This document shows, piece by piece, positions 56,068 through 64,000 of a DNA stretch of 64,000 nucleotides (position 1 is the stretch's first letter; the number at the start of each line of letters is the position of its first letter). The stretch is from Rhipicephalus microplus (taxonomy: Eukaryota > Arthropoda > Arachnida > Ixodida > Ixodidae). Made by a program: the position numbers and the translations under genes. The stretch is from NCBI RefSeq assembly GCF_043290135.1, contig NC_134702.1, positions 189,504,491 through 189,568,490 on the forward strand, written 5' to 3'. The notes beneath the pieces were generated by a model. The model worked only from the letters and a program-made list of their open reading frames with translations, did no database searches and had not been told where the DNA came from.

Positions 56068-56640
56068 TTATGAATGTTTATGAATGTTTAGTTTATTTTG
56101 CAGGAAAAAAAATACAAAAACTTCCCTGCGGGAGGCAAAGACTAAAGGCTAAATAGCCTGACGAGGTCTTGACCTCCTGATACAGTCTGCATCAGTGCCA
56201 TATTACACATATTCACACATCAGTAACATACATATACAAATAAGTGACATTATACATATCTTATTTAGTTACACAGCTTATTTCTACATGATATACATTC
56301 AGAATATGTTTTACATAAACAGGAAACAATTTTGGTATCAAACGATTCTGTTTAAGTATCATTGTTCACAGTAAGAAAAAAAATCAACTCAGTATACAAG
56401 TATTCCTAAATATAAAAGCCTATGGATCTACTATGTCTTTAGTCAAAAGAAGAAAGGATTTATGATGACATTTAAATTGTTTAGTTTTCAGAGTAAAGTC
56501 TATATTCGATTCGTGAAGGTTTAGCAATTGTATGATCTTATAATCAATAGCCTGCTTGCCATAGTTCGTGCGTGTTTTCTTAGTTTTGCGGGTAGAATTT
56601 CTGAAGCCATATGTTGTAATTTATAGACCCGATTTCGGCG
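56068..56640 (-). pseudogene. Jockey/CR1-like LINE 3' end, minus strand, (TTTATGAA)n tail
   Basis: On the minus strand, 56600-56440 reads KTRTNYGKQAIDYKIIQLL and then KTKQFKCHHKSFLL, the usual C-terminus of Jockey/CR1-type ORF2. A 3' UTR with TCCCGCAGGGAAG follows, then repeated TTCATAAACA units (plus strand 56068-56092). Upstream coding parts are not recognisable. Confidence 0.65.
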
Positions 56641-58842
56641 GCAGAGCTGTTATACTTTACCGGCAAAGACTCTGCGATTTTTGCCGTTGTTCAGCCTGTT
56701 GCGGTTGATCATTGGTTTTGAACAGCTAATCTCAGATTCATTGTGCCTACCTGTAGACAGTGTATGCTCAGCCGCAGTCTTTTACTAAAGGTATTAGGTT
56801 CTGCGGTCATATGCGCTCCACCTGATACTAAAGATACGATCAGCATAAGGATCTCCAAAATACCGTGTAGTTGTTCGATAAATGAAATATACGTCAAGCG
56901 TCCTGCAGACGCGTTTAATTCTCTGCAACACTACGTGTGAGCACTTCTCAATAGTTTTGTCCTTGCGTTTTCATTTTCGTAGGCACAGAATGGAATAATC
57001 ATATGCCAATACTATTGATGCATGCCTGTATGTGGAACGCCCCGACAAGTGCGTTTCATTAGAGTAATAGGAGCGTCCTTGTTCGTCGCCTAATCTGGAG
57101 AAAGTAACAACACGAAATGGTGTTCTAACACAAACAAAAAAGAACATGCATTGTATCGTGCTAATGGATACGTATGATTAGGAGCGCGAGGCATCGCTGA
57201 CTGAACTGCTTTGTTTCCCCATTTAGTTTTCGGTTACGGCAATCACTCACAGTGATCACTAGCGCAGTCACGCATCGAAAAGGTGGCCTTCAATAAAATT
57301 ACTGACTCGCACTGATTACCCTTTTCGTTAACTAGTTACCGAACATCATGAGAATGATGAAACTTTATAACCATTCATTTCACGGACAAAATTTGCAATA
57401 CTTCTTTATTGTAAATATTTTTACCACTGCTCATCAGGTTTTAATGATATACCAAACATCAGTACTCGCCCAAGTAGTTACCTATGCTTTCAGCGTAAGA
57501 ATTGTTTATTGAACTGGCTCGCTGCGTGAAGTGAACTTGTTATTATATTGACAGCGCTATATCCTTCACATGTTTTCAGGCGCTCACTGTACGGCACCAG
57601 GGCTCAACTACACGAGTAGTTTTAAAAATTAAAGGTATAATTTCTTCGTCTTGACAATATCTTCTCAACAGTGCATCGAGGTAACACCCGGTAATGTTTA
57701 GAACGCCTTGAAGCCTTCAAAGCAAACGTTGTTCCCTTAAACAACCTTGAAAAAAGCCTTGATATTGTTGAAAATATATTCGACCAATTAGCTAGTCATC
57801 TAGACATAATTCAAGGATTTTTCGACGACTTGGGACGACTGAAATCAACAAAAACATTTGAAATTTTCACGGTATTACCTTCGCTAATAAATCATGGCGA
57901 GGCACAAAAAAAAAAAACGCTCGTGGTGTTTTCTCCTGCCCTATAGGCTGCGAATTTACCCTTGATCTTATTGAACGAGCCCATCGCAGTGGTAGAGTTT
58001 GACCGCATAAATATATGAACCCGTGATTGTACAATTATTTTGGTGTAAAACTAAACACTCCGTCTGGTTCTCGCGTGCAGACCTGAAGTCGAAAAGACAT
58101 ATCTGCCTGCAAACATATTTAGTGGCAACACGAGAGATTAGAAAAAAAACTTGCTGATACAGCGAAACATTTACCGCAGTAACAGGCTTGTCAACGTAGG
58201 TACAGGAAGGTGTTTGTAAACAAAGAATAATACATATACAACTGCAAAAGAGATAGCGTGAAGTTAACAAATTACCTCGCCAATGGCTGCGTGAAAGGTT
58301 TCGCACCAGTGCGAAGATTGTGGCCTGGTAGGGCTACTTGAGGAGACGTGATATGGAGTCTTACAAATAAAATGTTTCTCTTGTCACTTATATCATCAAA
58401 CGTGAAGCTCATCAATTCCTTACTGGTATATTTGAAACAGACATTGTTGCTCTCAAAGAGAACTGGTTGAATCCTAATGTTCATCGAGTTCTCGGACAAG
58501 TAGTCACGTCTTATGGTCACGTCTCATGGCCATGACCCCTATCCAATTCTATAGGGGTGATGCCGCAAGCTGCTGACAACTGAGATGAGCACTCACGCTT
58601 ATTTTTGAAACGCAATGAAATATACAGAAAGCAGTCTTTGTGACTAATAATTGGTAAAGTGCCCACGAATGCAGTATTATAAAACAACGCAAGCATCTCG
58701 AGTTTCGAAATTCGGTGTCAGGTGATGTGAAGCTGTGATCACTCTTGTCTGATGAAGGCACCTTTATATTTTTATGACAATGTGACATTTATTAGAGGTG
58801 GCATTTATTAGAGCACTTTGACTAGCCTGTGTAAAGGCACGA
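56641..58842. other. No gene identified
   Basis: No recognised coding, RNA or element signature on either strand. Confidence 0.35.
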
Positions 58843-58888
58843 ACACACTGGCGGCGCCGCGCTCTGCCGCGCGGCGCCGCCAGTGTGT
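58843..58888. repeat. Perfect 20-bp GC-rich inverted repeat, 6-nt loop
   Basis: ACACACTGGCGGCGCCGCGC at 58843-58862 is exactly complementary to 58869-58888, with loop TCTGCC. It lies about 200 bp upstream of the MADF gene start. Confidence 0.9.
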
Positions 58889-59091
58889 CTTTCTCCCGCC
58901 GAGCGTCGAGGAATTTCTGCCGCCGACCCAATCGCTCCTTGCGCTATTTCTGCCGCAGCCGCTGAAGCAAAGCGCCAACCAGCGACGTGCGTGAGTCGCC
59001 ATAGCAACGCACAGAGCTTGTTTTCTTTTTTTTTTTGCGGCTGTCATTTTTCTCACGCCGTCGTTTTCTGACGCACGCTGACAACGGCACC
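58889..59091 (+). promoter_or_regulatory. Probable promoter region of the MADF-BESS gene, with X-box
   Basis: The segment is CpG-rich compared with its surroundings and has no TATA box. GTCGCC-AT-AGCAAC at 58995-59008 fits the RFX X-box consensus GTNRCC-N0-3-RGYAAC exactly. The ATG follows in the context GGCACCATGG. Promoter function is inferred from position and composition. Confidence 0.5.
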
Positions 59092-62000
59092 ATGGACACC
59101 GAACGCTTTTTAGAGGAGATCAGACTGTACCCCTTTTTATATGACAAAACGATGCCCGACTATAAAGATAAGGAAGCAAAAATGAACAGATGGGATAATA
59201 TATGATCTATGTATGTTTAGATTGACAGGTAAGTGGCGATTGCGTGGCTCATTGCATGTTGAGCGCGAATGAATTGTATGTTTTATTCACTCTTGCAGGA
59301 ACACAGGCCATGCTGAAATTTCAAAATATTAGGGACCGGTGGATGAAGCTCATGTCGGGAGTCGAGGCAAACACTCGGAGCGGTGCGCCAGGCAATCATG
59401 GCAAAATTAAGTGGCCCCTGTTCGCAATTATTGATAGCATCCTGAGGCAGACACCTCACTATGCGGAAAAGTAAGTGATCAATGACGTGCCGTTTCATAT
59501 TGCAGCGCACGTAGGATACCTGTTTCATGCCTGCCGACTATCTTGATTTTGCTGCGAGACTCCTGAATACTGACTGACCCTTCGGGTGGACGTGCATGTT
59601 CTCGAGCTGTCGCTCAAAGAAAACTATTTACAGAATAAGGAAAGGTGGCCTAGTTGATAAGGAATTGAATGGATCAGCGTTAGGACGAAGACACGAACGA
59701 GAAATGACACGAGAAGTGCTGCTAAAAAACTATTTACGACTCATAGCCGAGCGTTTTTTTCCGCCGTTCGTGCGAATGTTGTTTCAAATACCGCAGGCCA
59801 TGAAAAGTGTTTCTACGTAAATTAAGCGTTGTACGTTGATTTAGCGATTCTACTTTTTGCAATGAATTCGTGCTACAGACCGGTTCATAGTGTAGGGTCA
59901 TGCGGTGAGGCCTACAATGGCGGCGAGGGCACGCCAACTGTCGCGAGACACAGCACATCTCATTTCATAATTGTGAGTGAGTGTTGCGAGCACACATATT
60001 AGGTACATGATGGAGGGTGCGCCTCCCCCCCCCCACCTTTCTGTGATCGCTTTGCTTTGAAGTAACAGCTGGCTGTTTAGGACAGGATCTCAAGTGTTTT
60101 TCTGTCCCTTTGTGGAGCTCTACAGGGATGCAAATAAATCACATCTTCTTAACTGCCAATAAATAGACAGCTTACTTCACTCTAAAATATGTCAGGACAG
60201 CATTGCAAATGTCTTTTTTTAAGAACTGGCCTGTGTCACCCATGTACCAACTACACTGTTTATATTACTCGTGTTACTATGAAATGAAAATAAATTATAT
60301 TAAACAAAAATGTTATAATTCATCATGTGTGCCAATTCTGATGCAGCAAATGCTCATTTTCAGGCCTGTAACCAACATGCCACAGGTACCTGAAGATTGG
60401 TAAATATAAACTTCATCCACTCTTTCTTGCTATCATGAATACATATCCTATTCTTGCATAATAAGACAGTCTTTACATTTATGTGTCTGCAAGAGACATT
60501 GTGGGTTGTGTGCATGGGTGTAAGCTTACATGCTACTCTAGCAGCAGCAGGCCAAGCAACATTGCAACACTTCATTCTCTACTTTGCAGCAGTCAAGACG
60601 CTCCACAATCTGCACAAGGCATTTTAAACGGAATGTAAGTGCCTCAAGTTATTTTCTTGGTGGGCCAAGTTTGGTCTCCTGGCTTATGTTGCTATAACTA
60701 TGGTAACTTTTGACTCTGAACATGCAGCTATGCCAGTGCCAATGAGGGTGAAGAATCCTGCTGTTATGCTTCTCCGTGAGTTGCTTTTTATATTTTTAGG
60801 TGTTCAAAAGCAGTTCTCTACTAATCCAAGCACATTGAAATAGAACTGCTTTCTCTGTCTTCTAACCTATGTGCTGTTGACACAGCTCACAAGTAAAGTT
60901 TTTGAGCTGCTAACCTAAACGCAGGATAGCTTTTATTGAACTTGTCTGAAGTTTTAAGGAACAATAATTGTTCAACAAGTGAACGTAGTGCCGGCTGTCT
61001 TCTTGAGTAGGCTGCAATATTTGGACATCACTGTGACATTTCATAAACTTCAAAGAATGACGTGAACAAATCTGGAATATTTATTTGTAAAAACAGTATC
61101 TGCATACTCCCACACTGTATGCCAAAAAATAACAAGCAACACGCACAGATGCTTTTTAACTAGTGGTACATACTGATTCTTTTACTTCATTTTTATTAGA
61201 CAGATATGCCTTGAAGAAGAATGCCCTCAAGGGTAAGCCACATTTCAAAAGTTTTATCTGTTTTTATATATCCAATCAAAACAAGCATTCAAAAATCTGC
61301 CTGTGACAGTTGTACCTCTAACATAGTTTGCTAACGGCACAGCAAGCAAATCGTGGCTGCCTTTTGCTCATAATTGTGAATCCTTGCTGTTTTAAGTGCT
61401 ATATTTGGTCCACATGCTGAGAGGAGCATTGAGTAGTTTATAAGCATGTTCTTTTACATCAAATAAATGCCCTAGAACTCTTTTATAGGGACTGCCAAGG
61501 AAGTCTTTTGGTACCTGTTTTCTTTAGTGCAACTGAAAGCCTACCAGTCAGTATCTAATCGTGGAATGGTAACATGGAAAACAATGTGCCGCGTTTATCA
61601 GAATCTCTCATTCAGTGGTAAGGGGGAGCTGTATGCAAAATGCATGCTGGAAGCAGTAGAACGTGAATGCAATAATGAAATTCGGGTTTGTGCTGTGCAG
61701 TTGCCTGCATATCTATACACCTTTGCCGCATACACTATAACTGACGTGTTCCACTAGTAGGCGCAAACACAGCGACTATTTACAGTGTTAACTCCTTTTA
61801 CCTTGTAAGCAGCTCAGAATATAGTGGGAAGAAATAATAACAACACACCGTAATCTTGGACAGTAATTGTGGTGCACATAAGAGCATCAGCCTACATGCA
61901 GCTAAGCGAATGTTCAAAGCCACAGTGTAGCGTGACTAAGCTGTGTGACGTACCATGTTTTTAGTAACATATAAATGCAAGTGATACATCTACTTTTTCT

Positions 62001-63198
62001 TAATTCATGAAAATGATGCTTGAATATGTCACTGTATGAGTTGCGGTATGTTGATTTTCATGAATATCTAATCACATGGGTTAGATAAGTGTCTGTTTCT
62101 TTTAAACACTGCAAATTTAGCAATGTTTAATTCTTTTTTCTAATAATTACAATTCCATGTTGTACTAGTTCATGTTTGACTTCATGCAGTATGCGAGATG
62201 TCACTGACGTATCATTATTATGGTTCTTACAGGTCTTCGCAGGCTACGGCCATAAACAACTGCTCGGCTGTGCCCCCAACTACGCCTTCAATGTAAGAAT
62301 GCCTATGTGGACTTTGAATATTAAATCTGCTAGGCTTTCTTCAAGCTAGAGGTATCATGCTTGAGCAAGTACAAATTTGTGATGTCAGAAGAGATAAATA
62401 ACATACAAGAAAATTGATGACAATACACTGGCAGCACACATTTTAATTCTTTTTTTTTGATTGTACAAATGAATAGCAGCTTGGACATATCTTTTCAGTC
62501 AACCAACATGAGCAGCCTCCAATTTTTTTCGTAGGACAGGTGTCATCTATGCTCTGCTTGCACTGTCTATTGCAGGTTGGCAATCACATGCTTTTAGTAT
62601 TGCTGTCAATGTATGGTTGCATCACGCAATTCAACTTAATTGTCTGTTTTTGTTAATGTTGTGTTGCTAGTACACTTATACTCTACAGGCATAATCACTC
62701 ACTTGGCAATAATCAGTTTCTTTCCCTTTCCTTAGCATCACTCTCTGTGCCAACATGTGAAACTAAGCTGCCAAGACTTGCATATGAACTTCACGACAGC
62801 TTTTCTAATCTGTGCCTTGTTTCTGTTTCTGTTTCTTCTGCAGGCCCACCGGAAAACCCACAGATTTTACACCATCTCGGTAATTACACCCTCCACACTT
62901 TTTGCAAACATTTTGATGGCACTTAGCGGTAAGCGTAAATTTGTTTTGCAGGAAGAGAAAAACATGCAGTGAGGACGTGGATGCGAGTATTGAAGACCTT
63001 CTTGGCAGCTGCTCCACCTCAATTCAAGCGATCGCAAAGAAAAAAGAAGCGCTGCAGCCAGATGAGTGCGACATAGCTGGAAGCCTTGTAGCTGTCAAAC
63101 TCAAGACATTACCAAAGAGAAAGCGCTCACAGGTGCTTTTTGAGATCCACAAGCTTCTACATGAAGCAGAAATGGAATGTCTGGAGGATTCCAACTGA
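59092..63198 (+). CDS. MADF-BESS domain protein, nine coding exons (likely nuclear regulator)
   Basis: Coding exons: 59092-59228, 59299-59470, 60364-60399, 60590-60634, 60728-60775, 61200-61232, 62233-62292, 62844-62879 and 62952-63198. All inferred introns begin GT and end AG. Exons 2-9 join into one open frame, with every intron from the second on in phase 2. Exons 1-2 encode a MADF (Myb/SANT-like) DNA-binding domain: FLEEIRLYPFLYD, YKDKEAKMNRWDN, then FQNIRDRWMKLMSG and GKIKWPLFAIIDSIL. Exons 3-8 add a low-complexity linker. Exon 9 has basic KRKTC and PKRKRS and a BESS-type motif, DIAGSLVAVKLKTLP with FEIHKLLHEAE, which in Drosophila relatives mediates protein contacts. As read, exon 1 meets TGA at 59203-59205 and its phase is off by one; one surplus base in the AATATAT run would explain both. 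Predicted length is about 270 aa. A non-functional allele or a sequence error are both possible. Confidence 0.82.
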
Positions 63199-63467
63199 AA
63201 TAATAGTACATATTAATGAGACTAGCATTACTTCAAATTTGGACAAGTGTACAATTATAAATCTTTCATCACATAGCGATTCTATCGAAATAATGTCAAC
63301 CTAATGTCAATTAGGTCGACGAAATCATAATACAGTCTTTTCCGTCCCCTTTATTGATGCATCTGTGCTTGTAAGCCACGCCGTCGCCATCGCGGTACGA
63401 GCAGCATTTACAAGCAATCCCAGGTTTGCATGCAGAAATACACCTGATAAAGTGAATGGCCCGACGG

Positions 63468-63570
63468 GCAACTGCCTTAGCTCAATTGGTACAACATCAG
63501 GTGCCTTATTCGAAGGTTGCAGGCTCGGTTGCTATAGACAGCAACTTGCCTTTTTGTCCACTTTTATTGT
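63468..63570 (+). repeat. tRNA-like SINE head
   Basis: CCTTAGCTCAATTGGTA (A box) is followed at normal spacing by GAAGGTTGCAGGCTCGGTT (decayed B box), then by AGCAACTTGCCTTTTTG and a T-rich run. It resembles a tRNA-derived repeat, not a functional tRNA, because the stems do not close. Confidence 0.55.
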
Positions 63571-63699
63571 CACACCTAACTGTAACTAAAACGAAAAATC
63601 TCCCCTATACTATCCGTTAAAAAAAACTGGCCCTTCAACTCTCCTTCTTTTGTTAATGATTAGGGTTATAAACAATGAAGGGATTGGTGAAAAGCTGAT

Positions 63700-63856
63700 G
63701 ATGCTATTTTTTAAAGAGGTACTGACACGAAATTTTTTGTCTATTGTTTTATGTGTCAAATGACAGGCCAACACTTCAAGAGCGTAGGAAATGTACCGGT
63801 AAGCATGAGTGCGCCCCGGCCTTTGAAAGCTAGTTTTGATTCTACTGTACCCTGGC
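63700..63856. other. Probable dispersed repeat, unidentified
   Basis: Contains AAAGAGGTACTGACACGAAA and GCGCCCCGGCCTTTGAAAGC. No coding sense; it sits between the SINE head and a minus-strand LINE end. Confidence 0.3.
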
Positions 63857-64000
63857 ATCATGGATGGATGGATGCTATGAGCGTCCCCTTTATAACGGGG
63901 TGGTGACAAGTATGCCACCAGGCTCGACAAAAAAAAAACCTTTTTTTCTTTTTTGATGTTGGCCTAATGCCTCTACTTCAATAAATTCTATCTTAATGGA
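63857..64000 (-). mobile_element. LINE 3' end, minus strand, with paired hairpins and (CATC)n tail
   Basis: On the minus strand the order is GGTGGC-ATACTT-GTCACC (63919-63902), CCCC-8 nt-GGGG (63900-63885), GACGCTCATAG, then CATCCATCCATC (63874-63857). This is the same 3' architecture as LINE family A with different sequence. The element continues beyond the window end. No ORF is visible in the remaining bases. Confidence 0.6.

Noticed and set aside
61490..61757. Extra MADF-gene exon between exons 6 and 7
   Set aside because: The candidate AG/GT-bounded stretch near 61490-61511 is 22 nt and breaks the phase pattern; the open frame at 61527 lacks splice sites in phase.

Overview
The window is repeat-dominated DNA of an arthropod, most likely an ixodid (hard) tick. 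The main evidence is a tRNA-derived SINE resembling the Ruka family described from Rhipicephalus. It is present in four copies, two with target-site duplications near their full length. The other evidence is the company it keeps: CR1/L2-like, L1/Tx1-like, RTE-like, I-like and Jockey-like LINEs, Penelope, Ty3/Gypsy, P and hAT relics, and a long-intron host gene with very short exons. No bacterial or organellar features were seen.

Layout. 1-2915 is a young copy of a CR1/L2-like LINE (family A) ending in a (CATC)n tail. 2916-7037 holds an internally deleted THAP/P-element transposase relic, a Gypsy RNase H fragment and a perfect 57-bp hairpin. 9301-19949 is a second, longer family A copy. Its ORF1 carries a zinc-finger-like segment, a coiled coil and an SGNH-esterase fold. 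It is interrupted by a SINE (10294-10407) and by an essentially full-length Ty3/Gypsy element (12702-18144) with apparently identical 157-bp LTRs and a 4-bp target duplication. Two further 5'-truncated family A copies follow head to tail (about 19950-22602), each abutting the tail of the one before.

24051-27230 has a 61-bp tandem duplication, a three-unit array of heat-shock elements plus NRF-1-like palindromes ending in a TATA box, and two minus-strand LINE relics. 28745-35272 looks like a DNA transposon with matching short inverted ends and minisatellite subterminal repeats. An L1/Tx1-like LINE (ORF1 30073-31382, ORF2 31444-34835) lies inside it. 35.7-38.6 kb has SINEs and a decayed hAT transposase. 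47.2-48.9 kb is a satellite with a unit of about 147 bp, invaded by a GC-rich segment that itself carries a SINE with a perfect 14-bp duplication. It ends in (GATA)n. 49.3, 53.3 and 56.1 kb carry a Penelope fragment and two LINE fragments.

The one credible host gene is at 59092-63198 on the plus strand: a MADF-BESS type nuclear factor in nine coding exons. Six internal exons are only 33-60 nt long, all multiples of three and all flanked by phase-2 introns. Reading the splice sites joins exons 2-9 into one open frame. Exon 1 has a one-base frame problem in an AT-rich run. Upstream lie a CG-rich palindrome and an X-box motif.

The rest (about 7.0-9.3, 22.6-24.0, 38.6-47.2, 50.2-53.3 and 54.6-58.8 kb) shows nothing I can identify as coding.
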